Below, piece after piece: positions 7,337 through 16,312 of a DNA stretch of 64,000 nt. The notes below the pieces were generated by a model. The model searched no databases and was not told the DNA's origin. It worked only from the letters and a program-made list of their open reading frames with translations. The position numbers and the translations under genes are program-made. The DNA lies in the NCBI GenBank assembly GCA_037482215.1, contig CP148074.1, positions 2,790,001 to 2,854,000 of the forward strand, in the 5' to 3' direction. The stretch's first letter is position 1. Each line of letters starts with the position of its first letter. The DNA comes from Pseudomonas mendocina. Lineage in GTDB: Bacteria; Pseudomonadota; Gammaproteobacteria; Pseudomonadales; Pseudomonadaceae.

Positions 7337-7981
7337 ATGTTTGATATCACTAGCCTGTGGCTGTTTGTTCTTGCCGTTTTTCTGCTATCCATCACGCCGG
7401 GCCCAGATATGGCCTATGTCGTGGGCCAAAGCGTGGCCAACGGCCGAAAAGCTGGGGTTATTTCTGCTGCTGGCGTCGCGCTGGGCAGTTGCACGCACGC
7501 CATTGCCAGCGTGATTGGTCTTACGGCGCTGATCGCCGCCTCGCCAGTGATGTTCTCAATCGTCAAATACGCCGGGGCGCTTTACCTGATGTACCTGGGC
7601 GGGAAGATGATTCTCGGTACATTGTCCAAAGGCGAGGTCACGCAGGATGATGCGCCATCGATTAAAAAAGATGCGCGCCTGCAGGACTTGCTCAGCAAAG
7701 GCTTTATCACCACGCTGACCAACCCCAAGGTGCTGCTGTTTTTTGTCTCGTTCTTCCCGCAATTCGTCGTGCCGGGCGGCCAACACCAGATGGAGTCCTT
7801 CCTCGTGCTGGGCCTCGCCTACACGCTGGTGGCCTTTGTCACCGACGCGATGTTTGCTGTGCTGGCAGGCAGCGCCGCTGGCGCAGTCTCCCGTAACCGC
7901 AAAATCCAGATACTGCTGGACCGAATTGTGGGCACGGCCTTTATCGCATTGGGCGTCAGGCTAGCGTTGACGCATCGTTAG
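7337..7981 (+). CDS. LysE/RhtB family amino-acid exporter
   Basis: 214-aa integral membrane exporter of the LysE/RhtB family, which effluxes amino acids or homoserine lactones. Family marks are SITPGPDMAYVVGQSVANGRKAG at the N-terminus (TPGPD near residues 20-24), a GALYLMYLGGKM segment near 80-90, and TLTNPKVLLFFVSFFPQFV in the middle. Six membrane helices are expected and seen. It stands alone, with a REP pair just downstream. Substrate cannot be assigned. Confidence 0.9.
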   Translation: MFDITSLWLFVLAVFLLSITPGPDMAYVVGQSVANGRKAGVISAAGVALGSCTHAIASVIGLTALIAASPVMFSIVKYAGALYLMYLGGKMILGTLSKGEVTQDDAPSIKKDARLQDLLSKGFITTLTNPKVLLFFVSFFPQFVVPGGQHQMESFLVLGLAYTLVAFVTDAMFAVLAGSAAGAVSRNRKIQILLDRIVGTAFIALGVRLALTHR

Positions 7982-8012
7982 TGCTCAGACGCAAAGAATT
8001 GGTTTGGGCCAT

Positions 8013-8071
8013 TCGCGGCTAAAGCCGCTCCTACAAAATAGGGTAATACGTAGGAGCGGCTTTAGCCGCTA
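8013..8071. repeat. inverted pair of REP sequences
   Basis: CGCGGCTAAAGCCGCTCCTA is followed 17 bases later by its reverse complement TAGGAGCGGCTTTAGCCGC. This is the common Pseudomonas REP unit, also present near 44681 and in the array at 48352-48805. Confidence 0.85.
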
Positions 8072-8145
8072 ATAAGCGCTACTGGCACGGGTAGCCACGC
8101 GCCTTTACATCTCGTTATGCCCAGCCCTGCGCTGAGGCTTGAGAA

Positions 8146-8745
8146 CTACCAGAACCAACCGCCACCACGGGACAGTTCTTGCTCACAGCTGCGGTACTGC
8201 GCGCCGTATTCCGAGGCGCGGGCCTGGACTTTTTGTGAGGTGGTTTTGAGCCAGGGTTTGGCGTCGTAGGTGCGGTTGCGGTAACCGCCCCAGCCTTCGT
8301 GGTAGTTGAGGTATTGGCCGTAGGCATCCCACAGGGATACGCCGTTAACTTGGCGGGTTTTGTACATAAACCAGCCCATGAAGTCGATGGCGTCAGCGAA
8401 GTTGTCCCGGTCAGCTCCCCAGCGCCCGGCTTCGCGTTTGTAATCGGCCCAGGTATCGGTTTTAGCTTGGGCGTAACCGTAGGCCGTGCTCACCCGGCCC
8501 CACGGGATAAAGCCGAGCAAGTAATAACGCCGTGGCAGTGCGTCGTGCTTGAAGGTGGACTCTTGGTACATCATCGCCATTGGCACTTGCACCGGTGCCC
8601 CCCAACGTTTTTGTGTAGCTAATGCAGCCTCATGCCATTTGGGTTTTTCACGGAAAATCGCGCAGAGGTTGTAGGGATTGGCTGGGGGCTTAGTCGCACA
8701 CCCCGCAAGTGCCCCAAGCAGAAGAAGCATCCAGATACGATGCAT
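8146..8745 (-). CDS. lytic transglycosylase-like (SLT domain) outer-membrane lipoprotein
   Basis: 199-aa lipoprotein that probably cleaves peptidoglycan glycan strands in the periplasm. The ATG at 8745 gives a clear lipoprotein signal (MHRIWMLLLLGALAGC, lipobox LAGC) and has GGAA nine bases upstream; longer in-frame starts would bury this signal. The SLT-type catalytic region is visible as VPMAMMYQESTFKHDAL, with the ES dipeptide carrying the putative catalytic Glu, followed by STAYGYAQAKTDTW. It lies convergent to the LysE gene and downstream of catA, from which it is separated by a terminator-like hairpin. Confidence 0.85.
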   Translation of the reverse strand: MHRIWMLLLLGALAGCATKPPANPYNLCAIFREKPKWHEAALATQKRWGAPVQVPMAMMYQESTFKHDALPRRYYLLGFIPWGRVSTAYGYAQAKTDTWADYKREAGRWGADRDNFADAIDFMGWFMYKTRQVNGVSLWDAYGQYLNYHEGWGGYRNRTYDAKPWLKTTSQKVQARASEYGAQYRSCEQELSRGGGWFW

Positions 8746-8857
8746 TGAAACTGTTCCTTGAACTCCAGCAGATGGCTGGGGCTTATACAACCTTTCAAAG
8801 GGAATCTGAACCGGTAATGCACACAACTTTACCAGCGGTATCCATTCCATAAATAAG

Positions 8858-8884
8858 CCTGCGGGTTTTGCCCAGCCCCGCAGG
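8858..8884 (-). terminator. hairpin terminator after catA
   Basis: CCTGCGGGGCTGGGCAAAAC closes with CCCGCAGG on the minus strand, an 8-bp GC-rich stem 10 bases after the catA stop, followed by CTTATTTA. It likely ends the ben-cat transcript. Confidence 0.6.
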
Positions 8885-8893
8885 CACTAGGGT

Positions 8894-9820
8894 TTAGAGT
8901 GTTTGCAACGCTCGCGGGCGCTGGCTGCGCTGTTCAGCTTTATGGTCGGCGGCTTTCTGCAACTGGAAGTCGAACTGCAACTCAGCATAACGACCGGCTA
9001 TGCCACGGGCACCGTCTTCGCGGAAGTTTAACTCGCCCACCAGACCGTCCCGGGTGGCGTAGGCAAAGTCGTCCCACAGGTACTTGTCACCCGCCAAGTT
9101 AATTTGCGTGGTCAGGTGGCGGTAACCAGGGCTGGAGATAAAGAAGTGGATGTGTGCCGGTCGCTGGCCGTGACGCCCCAGCAAATCCAAACACGCTTGA
9201 GTCGGCCCTTGCGGGTCGCAACCATACCCGGACGGAACGATACTGCGTGCCCGGTAGCGCCCCTCAGCGTCGGTAATGATGCGGCGGCGCAGGTTGTATT
9301 CAGATTGGCTCTTGTCGAAGAACGAGTAGTTGCCCTTGGTATTGGCGTGCCACACATCAACCGTTGCCCCGGCTATAGGCTGACCGTCTAAGTCCACTAC
9401 CTGCCCTTCCAGAAACATAACGATCCCAACATCGTCTTCGCTGCCATCATCCATCCGCGCGGTACCTTGCACGACTGGTGCGCCCGCCACATAAAGCGGG
9501 CCTTCAATAGTGCGCGGCGTTCCACCAGTCTGGCCTGCGGCGGCACCAATGGCATCTTGGCGCATGTCGAGAAAGCGCTCGATCCCCAACCCGGCAATCA
9601 GCAACCCTGCCTCGCTGCGCTGGCCCAAACGGTTCACGTAGTCCGCAAAGGTCCAGAACTCGTCTTCAGTCAGGTCAAAGTCTTCGATCAGTTTGGCGAC
9701 GTCGTTGAGCACGCGAAACATGATCTTTTTCAGGCGCGGGTTACCGTCGTTATTGGCGAACCCAGCGGCCTCTTTGAAGAGTGCTTGAGTTTCATTGGTT
9801 TGAGCAATTCTCACAGTCAT
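8894..9820 (-). CDS. catA: catechol 1,2-dioxygenase
   Basis: Intradiol dioxygenase that opens catechol to cis,cis-muconate with non-haem Fe(III). The 308-aa product shows all four iron ligands: Tyr165 (GNYSFFD), Tyr199 (SGYGCDPQG), His223 and His225 (PAHIHFF). The N-terminal helical dimer/linker domain (residues 1-100) is present. I use the ATG at 9820, with GAGG eight bases upstream; a GTG nine bases earlier is possible. It is the last gene of the ben-cat block, 43 bases after catC. The order catB-catC-catA is that of Pseudomonas catBCA. Confidence 0.96.
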   Translation of the reverse strand: MTVRIAQTNETQALFKEAAGFANNDGNPRLKKIMFRVLNDVAKLIEDFDLTEDEFWTFADYVNRLGQRSEAGLLIAGLGIERFLDMRQDAIGAAAGQTGGTPRTIEGPLYVAGAPVVQGTARMDDGSEDDVGIVMFLEGQVVDLDGQPIAGATVDVWHANTKGNYSFFDKSQSEYNLRRRIITDAEGRYRARSIVPSGYGCDPQGPTQACLDLLGRHGQRPAHIHFFISSPGYRHLTTQINLAGDKYLWDDFAYATRDGLVGELNFREDGARGIAGRYAELQFDFQLQKAADHKAEQRSQRPRALQTL

Positions 9821-9863
9821 GGCTAACACCTCAAATTGTTGTTATCGGGTCGGTTCGATGGCT

Positions 9864-10154
9864 TCAGCGGTCGTCGCTGTGGATTGAGGAGGGATGGCGG
9901 CACAGGCCGTTGACCTCAATGTCCATGTAGGGAAACAGCGGCAGCTGCATAAGGGTGTCGTGCAGCGCCTCAACGCTGGGCACATCAAATACGCTGTAGT
10001 TGGCGTAGTGCCCTGCAATGCGCCAGAGATGCCGCCAGATGCCTTCCCGTTGCAGGCGCTGCGCCAGTTCTTTCTCGTCAGCCTTCAGCTGTGCAGCCTT
10101 AGCTGGGTCCATGTCGAGCGGCAGGTTGACCACCATCTTTACGTGAAACAGCAT
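9864..10154 (-). CDS. catC: muconolactone delta-isomerase
   Basis: Isomerises (+)-muconolactone to beta-ketoadipate enol-lactone. The 96-aa length and the start MLFHVKMVVNLPLDMDP are typical of CatC, as is EGIWRHLWRIAGHYANYSVFDV. The ATG at 10154 has AAGGAGG eight bases upstream, a much better distance than for the ATG at 10160. It lies 17 bases after the catB stop. Confidence 0.95.
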   Translation of the reverse strand: MLFHVKMVVNLPLDMDPAKAAQLKADEKELAQRLQREGIWRHLWRIAGHYANYSVFDVPSVEALHDTLMQLPLFPYMDIEVNGLCRHPSSIHSDDR

Positions 10155-10171
10155 GTGCATTACCTCCTTGT

Positions 10172-11293
10172 TTAGTGGCGCTTGAAGCGGGCGAAACGCT
10201 CTTCGTCGAGGGTGATTCCCAGCCCCGCCGTACGTGGTACATGCAGGGCAAAGTCGCGGTATACGGGGGCTTCGGTGACGATTTCTTCAGTCAGCAGCAA
10301 GGGACCGAATAGCTCGGTGCCCCAGGTCAGCTGCCGGAGCGTGATAAAGGCGTGGGCCGAGGCCAGCGTGCCGACGGTTCCTTCCAGCATGGTTCCGCCG
10401 TATAAGGCGATACCGGCGGCTTCTGCGATATGAGAAGTGCGCAGCACGGCACGTGGGCCTCCGTTTTTGGCAATTTTCAGGGCGAATACCGAGGCCGCAC
10501 CGTCAGCAGCCAGGCTGAAGGCATCTTCAACGCTCTCGATGGATTCATCCGCCATGATGGCCGCCGGGCTGCGTTGGTTAAGACGCACTTGCCCTGCGCG
10601 GTTAATGCGGGAGATGGGTTGCTCAATCAGGTCAATGCCGTTGTCACCCAGCACCTGACAGGCCCGCAATGCCTGGGACTCATCCCAATACTGGTTAACA
10701 TCAACCCGTACACTGGCTTTGTCGCCCAGTGCCTTTTTGATCGCGATCACGTGCTTGAGGTCGTGCTCAACCGGGTTAGCACCAATCTTCAGTTTGAAGA
10801 TACGGTGACGGCGAATCTCCAGCATGCACTCGGCTTCGGCAATGTCCTTGCTGGTATCACCGGAAGCCAGTGTCCAGGCCACTTCAAGGCTATCGCGTAC
10901 ACGCCCGCCGAGCAGCTCACTGACGGGCAATCCGAGGCGTTTGCCCTGGGCATCCAGCAGTGAGGTTTCAATGGCGGACTTGGCAAAGGTGTTGCCCTTG
11001 GCGATTTTATCCAGCCGCTGCATGGCAGCATTAATATTGCTGGCATCCATGCCAATCAACGCGGGCGCCAGATGGTGGTCGATGTTGCATTTGATGCTTT
11101 CCGGGCTTTCGTAGCCGTAAGCAAGACCACCGATTGTGGTGCCCTCACCAATGCCTTCAACCGAATCACTGCAACGCAGGCGGACAATCACTAATGTCTG
11201 CTGCTGCATGGTGTGCATCGCCAACTTGTGCGGGCGAATAGTGGGTAAATCGACGATGAACGCCTCAATGCGTTCAATCAGCACCTGACTCAT
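10172..11293 (-). CDS. catB: muconate cycloisomerase
   Basis: Enolase-superfamily enzyme that lactonises cis,cis-muconate to muconolactone using Mn2+. The 373-aa product carries the KLKIG lysine pair near residue 170, metal ligands in VDVNQYW, LIEQP and MADESIES, and the second-face lysine in ALKIAKNGG. It starts 26 bases after the benD stop, so benzoate and catechol genes appear to form one transcription unit. In many pseudomonads catB is next to a divergent catR; no catR is present in this window. Confidence 0.96.
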   Translation of the reverse strand: MSQVLIERIEAFIVDLPTIRPHKLAMHTMQQQTLVIVRLRCSDSVEGIGEGTTIGGLAYGYESPESIKCNIDHHLAPALIGMDASNINAAMQRLDKIAKGNTFAKSAIETSLLDAQGKRLGLPVSELLGGRVRDSLEVAWTLASGDTSKDIAEAECMLEIRRHRIFKLKIGANPVEHDLKHVIAIKKALGDKASVRVDVNQYWDESQALRACQVLGDNGIDLIEQPISRINRAGQVRLNQRSPAAIMADESIESVEDAFSLAADGAASVFALKIAKNGGPRAVLRTSHIAEAAGIALYGGTMLEGTVGTLASAHAFITLRQLTWGTELFGPLLLTEEIVTEAPVYRDFALHVPRTAGLGITLDEERFARFKRH

Positions 11294-11319
11294 GGTGAGA
11301 CTCCGAAGTTAGGAAAGGA

Positions 11320-12120
11320 TCAGCCCTGATCACCACCACCAACAGGCAGGACGGTGCCGGTGATATAGGCGGCCTCATCCGAGGCAAGGAACAGGATGGC
11401 GCCGACTTGTTCGTCGATGCTGCCGTAGCGCCTCATCAGGCTGCTGTCGACGGTCTGATCAACAATCTGCTGATACCAAACCTTCTCTTGCTCACTTTGC
11501 TCAGCGCTGTTGCGCGGGATGCGGCGCGGCGGCGCTTCTGTCCCACCCGGTGCTGTGGCATTGACGCGGATGCCATTGCCAGCATTCTCGAAAGCCAGGC
11601 ACGCAGTCAGCGCGTTTACCCCGCCTTTGGCGGCACCGTACGGCACGCGGTTAACACCACGGGTGGCAATGGAGGACACATTGACGATGGCCCCACTGCC
11701 CTGCGCCTGCATGTACGGCAAAGCAGCATGGCAACACCACAACGTTGGGAACAGGGAGCGACGAACCTCGGCCTCGATTTCCTGCTCGCGGTAATGCTCA
11801 AACGGCTTGGCCCAGATGGTGCCGCCGACGTTGTTGATCAGGATGTCGATGCGCCCGAAGTGCTGCACGGCATCGGTCATGGCTTGTGCGCACTCACCGT
11901 ATTGCTCCAGATCTGCCGTCAGGCACAGCAGATCCGTTTGATGCGCTTGAGCCAGCTCCAATACCAACTCGGAGCGATCAACCGCGGCAACCTGCGCACC
12001 TTCCGCCAGCAGCCGCTCAACTACGCCTCGGCCAATGCCCTGTGCCGCACCGGTTACAAAAGCCACTTTGCCGGCAAAGCGCCTGTTTCTGTCCAATCCT
12101 TGAAAACTCTTCTCGCCCAT
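11320..12120 (-). CDS. benD: 1,6-dihydroxycyclohexa-2,4-diene-1-carboxylate dehydrogenase
   Basis: Short-chain dehydrogenase that rearomatises benzoate cis-diol to catechol with NAD+ and loss of CO2. The 266-aa protein has the Rossmann motif TGAAQGIGRG near residue 25, NNVGG, a catalytic Ser in VNVSSIA and the YGAAK catalytic pair. The ATG at 12120 has GAGG five bases upstream. It follows benC by about 70 bases. Confidence 0.95.
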   Translation of the reverse strand: MGEKSFQGLDRNRRFAGKVAFVTGAAQGIGRGVVERLLAEGAQVAAVDRSELVLELAQAHQTDLLCLTADLEQYGECAQAMTDAVQHFGRIDILINNVGGTIWAKPFEHYREQEIEAEVRRSLFPTLWCCHAALPYMQAQGSGAIVNVSSIATRGVNRVPYGAAKGGVNALTACLAFENAGNGIRVNATAPGGTEAPPRRIPRNSAEQSEQEKVWYQQIVDQTVDSSLMRRYGSIDEQVGAILFLASDEAAYITGTVLPVGGGDQG

Positions 12121-12192
12121 ACACACCTCGCGGGGTCTGGTGATGGTTGTAATGGCTGGGCTTAACGCCCTGTTCTGGTGGCGAACAGCGTC

Positions 12193-13206
12193 TTAATCCG
12201 TGCTGGGAGTGAACTTCTCGTAATAGAAGTTGGATGGCGTCACGCCCTGCTCTTGCAGGTAGTGGCGGACAGCCTCAACCATCGCTGGCGGACCGCACAG
12301 GTACACATCCACATCCCCGCCATTGAGGTGGTTGGCCTCTATGTGCTGGGTGACATAGCCTTTTTGCGGATAGTGGCTCTCAGGGCTGGCGACACACGCG
12401 TTGAACGTGAAGGTAGGAATCTGCTGCGCCAGCGTCTCAAGCCTATCCAGCTCAACCAGATCAACATCACTGGTTACGCCATAGATCAGGTGCACGGGCT
12501 GATCAGTGCCAGCCACAGCGATTTTCTCCAGCATCGCCATAAACGGCGCCAGCCCTGTGCCACCGGCCAGCAACAGCAATGGGCGCTTGATCTCGCGCAG
12601 GTAGAAACTACCCAACGGCCCAGCCAGACTCAGGGCGTCACCAACCTTGGCAGACTCACTGAGAAAGCGGCTCATCAAACCACCCGGTACATTTCGGATC
12701 AGAAAACTGACTTCACCACCCTGTTGCAGCGAGCTAAAGGAATACGCCCGGCTTTGATCGCTGCCCGGCACGGTGAGATTCACGTACTGGCCCGGCAGAA
12801 AGGCCAACGATTTCAATGATTCGGCTTTGATCGACAGTACAAAGGTGCTTGCAGAAAGCACCTCAACCCGGCTGATAGCGCCCTCATAACGGGCCTGTTG
12901 GGTTTTGCATACCTCAGACCCGACTGGCACACGCACCACGCAATCACTTTGCACGCGCATCTGACAGGTCAGGACAAAACCCTCTGCGGCTTCATCATCT
13001 GTCAGCGCGTCTTCAATAAACTCTTCGCCCAGATCGTACTGGCCCGATTCGGCAAAGCATTTACAGGTCCCGCATGCGCCGTCGCGGCAATCCAACGGAA
13101 TATTGATGCCTTGCCGGTAGGCCGCATCCGCCACACTTTCGTCGGTGTTAGCGCTAATAAAGCGCGTCACGCCATCCTCAAAATTGAGTGCAATTTGGTA
13201 ATTCAT
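12193..13206 (-). CDS. benC: benzoate 1,2-dioxygenase reductase
   Basis: Electron-transfer component of benzoate dioxygenase. The 337-aa product has an N-terminal plant-type [2Fe-2S] ferredoxin domain with Cys40, Cys45, Cys48 and Cys81 (CRDGACGTCK then C), a FAD domain with RAYSFSS near 170, and an NADH domain with GGTGLAPF and a C-terminal CGPP. The frame is open to 13272, but the ATG at 13206 (MNYQIALNFEDG) gives the family's usual start and length and has TGAGG upstream. Confidence 0.96.
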   Translation of the reverse strand: MNYQIALNFEDGVTRFISANTDESVADAAYRQGINIPLDCRDGACGTCKCFAESGQYDLGEEFIEDALTDDEAAEGFVLTCQMRVQSDCVVRVPVGSEVCKTQQARYEGAISRVEVLSASTFVLSIKAESLKSLAFLPGQYVNLTVPGSDQSRAYSFSSLQQGGEVSFLIRNVPGGLMSRFLSESAKVGDALSLAGPLGSFYLREIKRPLLLLAGGTGLAPFMAMLEKIAVAGTDQPVHLIYGVTSDVDLVELDRLETLAQQIPTFTFNACVASPESHYPQKGYVTQHIEANHLNGGDVDVYLCGPPAMVEAVRHYLQEQGVTPSNFYYEKFTPSTD

Positions 13207-13252
13207 AGGCAACCTCACCCACGCAGGCGCAAATGGCCTGCGGGCAGCAAAA

Positions 13253-13741
13253 TCAGATGTGGTAGATATCAATGACCTGGCGGACGTAGTCGTTTTTCAG
13301 CACCACCTTCTTCGCTTTGATCTGCGGCTGCTCGCTGTGCACATCCAAAACGTAGAAACTCGTGCCGAAATAGCTGTCCGTGGTTTTGTAACGGAAGCTC
13401 AGGGTGTGCCAGTTAAAGCGCGCGTGGCAGAGCCCGTCCCGCTCCCCGGTTATCTCGATATTGCTGATGTTGTGTGAGGTGCGCGTGTCCGGCATGGTCG
13501 CGCTGGAACGCTCGGTTTTGATGCGAAACACCCGGTCTTCCAAACCGCCCCGGTTGCCGTACCAGATCAACGAAATTTCAGCCTGTGGGTCCTCGGTCAA
13601 CTGATCACGGTCATCCCACGCAGGCATCCAGAATGTGGCATCCGGCGCATACAGCTCTAACCACTCATCCCACTGGCGGTCGTCCAGATAGCGCGCTTCG
13701 CGGTAGAGAAAATCACGTACGGTTTCGTAAAGGCTGCTCAT
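13253..13741 (-). CDS. benB: benzoate 1,2-dioxygenase small (beta) subunit
   Basis: 162-aa structural subunit of the alpha3-beta3 benzoate dioxygenase, with the family's SnoaL-like fold. Typical segments are [20 protein letters not shown] and [15 protein letters not shown], then [10 protein letters not shown]. The ATG overlaps the benA stop by four bases, indicating translational coupling. Confidence 0.95.
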   Translation of the reverse strand: MSSLYETVRDFLYREARYLDDRQWDEWLELYAPDATFWMPAWDDRDQLTEDPQAEISLIWYGNRGGLEDRVFRIKTERSSATMPDTRTSHNISNIEITGERDGLCHARFNWHTLSFRYKTTDSYFGTSFYVLDVHSEQPQIKAKKVVLKNDYVRQVIDIYHI

Positions 13742-15096
13742 TGCACATCCTCCACGGCGATCAGCTGCTGCTCAGCGTTTACGGCATCCAGCATGAGTTG
13801 CTGCCAGTACTTATGTTGCAGCACGAACAGGCCTTCATCTTCGGTGCGTATCCCGGAGAGCAACGGTTTCAGGTTGATTTCTTGGGCAGCGCTATCCGCA
13901 CCTTCAACCCAGTGCTCAGCGCCACGGGACATATCGTTCCAACCGCGCCCCGAGCCGTAGCCAAGCTGGCACGAGCGGAACTCTTCAAGGTCATCCGGCG
14001 TGGCCATGCCGCTGACGTTAAAAAAGTCTTCGTACTGACGAATGCGCTGCGCCCGCGCTTCGGCACTCTCACCTTTGGGGGCGATGCAGTAGATGGTGAC
14101 CTCCGTGCGATTCACATCAATCGGGCGCGCCACACGGATTTGTGAGCTGAACTGGTCCATCAGGTAGACGTTTGGATACAGGCACAGGTTGCGCGAGTTC
14201 TCGATCATCCAATCGGCGCGGGCCTGTCCATACGCCTGCACCAGTTCATCGCGACGCTCATAGGCCGGTCGGTCCTGCGGGTTGGCCCAGCGGGTCCATA
14301 GCAATAAATGGCCGTGCTCGAATGAGTAAAAACCACCGCCCTGTTTGGCCCAGCCGCCAGCGTCCATGGTTTTGATTTCTTCACCGGCTTCGCGCTGTTT
14401 GCGTTGGTTTTGCGTGGCCGCGTAGTTCCAGTGCACGGCGCTTACGTGGTAACCGTCTGCGCCGTTCTCAGCGGTCAGCTTCCAGTTGCCTTCGTAGATA
14501 TAGGATGAGGAGCCACGCAGCACCTCCAGGCCCTCAGGTGACTGCTCGACAATCATGTCGATGATTTTGGCTGACTCGCCAAGGTGCTCTTTCAGCGGTT
14601 TCACGTCCGCATTCAGGCTGCCAAACAGAAAGCCCCGGTACGATTCAAAACGGGCGACCGGCGTCAGGTTATGGGAGCCATTGCAGTTGAAACTTTCGGG
14701 GTAACCCGCGTCTTTAGGGTCTTTCACCTTGAGCAGCTTGCCGCTGTTGTTGAAGGTCCAGCCGTGGAACGGGCATGTAAACGACGAACGATTGCCGCTT
14801 TTATGCCGACACAGCTGGGCCCCACGGTGGCTACAGGCGTTAAGAAAGGCGTTCAACTCGCCTTCTTTATTGCGGGCAATAAAGATTGGCTGGCGCCCCA
14901 TTGTCGTGGTGAAGAAGTCGTTGATCTCGGGAATCTGACTTTCGTGGGCCAGATAAATCCAGTTGCCTTCGAAGATGTGTTTCATCTCCAGCTCAAACAG
15001 ACGCCGATCCGTGAACATCTCCCGCTTGCAGCGGTAGATGCCCTTCTCCCTATCGTCCTCAAGCAAGGCATTCAGGTACTCGACACTCAGGGACAT
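13738..15096 (-). CDS. benA: benzoate 1,2-dioxygenase large (alpha) subunit
   Basis: Catalytic Rieske oxygenase subunit that adds O2 to benzoate at C1 and C2. The 452-aa product has the Rieske [2Fe-2S] ligands Cys88, His90, Cys108 and His111 (CSHRGAQLC and CPFHGW) and the mononuclear iron site in [14 protein letters not shown] near 215-230. The ATG at 15096 has GGAGG eight bases upstream; the ATG at 15111 has none. It is the first gene of the ben-cat block, and its promoter region carries the BenR-type direct repeat. Confidence 0.97.
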   Translation of the reverse strand: MSLSVEYLNALLEDDREKGIYRCKREMFTDRRLFELEMKHIFEGNWIYLAHESQIPEINDFFTTTMGRQPIFIARNKEGELNAFLNACSHRGAQLCRHKSGNRSSFTCPFHGWTFNNSGKLLKVKDPKDAGYPESFNCNGSHNLTPVARFESYRGFLFGSLNADVKPLKEHLGESAKIIDMIVEQSPEGLEVLRGSSSYIYEGNWKLTAENGADGYHVSAVHWNYAATQNQRKQREAGEEIKTMDAGGWAKQGGGFYSFEHGHLLLWTRWANPQDRPAYERRDELVQAYGQARADWMIENSRNLCLYPNVYLMDQFSSQIRVARPIDVNRTEVTIYCIAPKGESAEARAQRIRQYEDFFNVSGMATPDDLEEFRSCQLGYGSGRGWNDMSRGAEHWVEGADSAAQEINLKPLLSGIRTEDEGLFVLQHKYWQQLMLDAVNAEQQLIAVEDVQ

Positions 15097-15160
15097 AGCC
15101 AGAGCCTCCATTGTTATTGTTCAGGCGAGGCTCAGGTTAGGCATGGGCAGACAGCGGCAA

Positions 15161-15196
15161 TATCCACTTTGCGCAGACTGCTATCCACTTTGTGTA
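15161..15196 (-). promoter_or_regulatory. BenR/XylS-type direct repeat upstream of benA
   Basis: On the minus strand two 15-base boxes, TACACAAAGTGGATA and TGCGCAAAGTGGATA, lie in tandem with a 21-base period. They match the TGCA-N6-GGNTA half-site known for XylS and BenR at Pm and PbenA. The proximal box ends about 65 bases before the benA ATG, as expected for class II activation near -35. Confidence 0.85.
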
Positions 15197-15217
15197 AGAG
15201 GAGGAAGCACCGCCTTA

Positions 15218-15358
15218 GGGGACCTCTAAAAACGTAGGCGAGGCAGTCAACGCAAGGCAAAAACAGGCGAAAAAGCGCAGTTTACAGGTGGTAAATGAGC
15301 ATTTTGAGGCTGTTTTTAACGCGGCGTTGGCAACGCAGGTAGTTTTAAGAGGCGCCCC
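15218..15358. mobile_element. MITE-like element between benA promoter and benR
   Basis: 141 bases with imperfect terminal inverted repeats: the left end GGGGACCTCTAAAAACGTA and the right end, reversed, GGGGCGCCTCTTAAAACTA. TTA is present on both outer sides (15215-15217 and 15359-15361), a possible 3-bp target duplication. It has no coding capacity. Its right border coincides with the benR stop codon. Confidence 0.65.
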
Positions 15359-16312
15359 TTAACGGCGGCGCTTAAAGGTCTCAGAGGGTAACTCGGCAAA
15401 CTGCTGACGATAGATTTGAGAGAAACGACCACGGTGCAGAAAGCCGTACTCCAGCGCTAATTCGGTTACGTTGCGCACCCCGCAGCTGGGGTCAAGCAAA
15501 CAGGTATGAATACGCTCCAGACGCTTTTGCCGGATGTAATGCAGCGGCGTCACCCCAACTTGGCGCTCAAACAGACCGTATAACGAACGCACGCTCATAT
15601 TGGCTTGTCTGGCTAACAGTTCGGCGCTGAGCTCCAACTTCAGATTCGCCTCGATAAAGTCAGCAATCTGATCAAAACGTGCGACCTGATTGCCCAACGG
15701 CTCGTGACTGATGTTGTTGTCCATCAGCACCAGAAGCTTGCTGCCTATGATGTGCGCAAAGTGCTGCTGCACACGCTCAAGCGACGGTTCCTCAGCCTCG
15801 TTACACACCACATCGAGCAGGCTGTAAAAATTGCCTAATTCAGCCGCGCCGTAACGCTTGTTGAGAAAACGAATGCCTTCTTCTGGGCGCTGCCAGTGCT
15901 GCGTCTCACAAATCGAATCCAGCAGAGAGACAGGCAGCTTGGCGATGAACTTCTCACAGTCTGCCGAATAGGTCAGGTCAACCGGATCATCCGGGTTGAT
16001 CAGCACCGCATCCCCCGGATTCAGGCTGTGTTCCTGATTATGCGTACGCCACAGGCATTGACCACGCAGCAGAATTTGCAGATGGAAGATACTTTCCAGC
16101 GCCGGAGACGTAACACGCACCACCCCGCCATAGCTGATCCGGCACAGATCAAGGGTTGAAAACGGGCGGTGACTCAAACTGGCTTGAGGGTATCCATATC
16201 GCGGCAGGCGGATGTCATGAGTGCCGACATGCTGATTGACATACTCAGATACTTCACGGGGATCAGCACGCTCAAACACCCTGCTGCTCACACTCAGCAG
16301 GCGGTTTTCCAT
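15359..16312 (-). CDS. benR: BenR, AraC/XylS-family activator of the ben operon
   Basis: 317-aa transcriptional activator that responds to benzoate. The N-terminal AraC-binding-like domain (about 1-200) carries GDAVLINPDDPVDL. The C-terminal double helix-turn-helix (about 215-315) shows MSVRSLYGLFERQVGVTPLHYIRQKRLERI, given here as SVRSLYGLFERQVG, and ALEYGFLHRGRFSQIYRQQF. It is upstream of benA on the same strand and separated from it by the MITE and the activator boxes. The stop codon sits at the edge of the MITE, so the extreme C-terminus (FKRRR) could have been altered by the insertion. Confidence 0.93.
   Translation of the reverse strand: MENRLLSVSSRVFERADPREVSEYVNQHVGTHDIRLPRYGYPQASLSHRPFSTLDLCRISYGGVVRVTSPALESIFHLQILLRGQCLWRTHNQEHSLNPGDAVLINPDDPVDLTYSADCEKFIAKLPVSLLDSICETQHWQRPEEGIRFLNKRYGAAELGNFYSLLDVVCNEAEEPSLERVQQHFAHIIGSKLLVLMDNNISHEPLGNQVARFDQIADFIEANLKLELSAELLARQANMSVRSLYGLFERQVGVTPLHYIRQKRLERIHTCLLDPSCGVRNVTELALEYGFLHRGRFSQIYRQQFAELPSETFKRRR

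Noticed and set aside
12178..12819. 213-codon frame opposite benC
   Set aside because: BenC has all ferredoxin and reductase motifs; this is its shadow.
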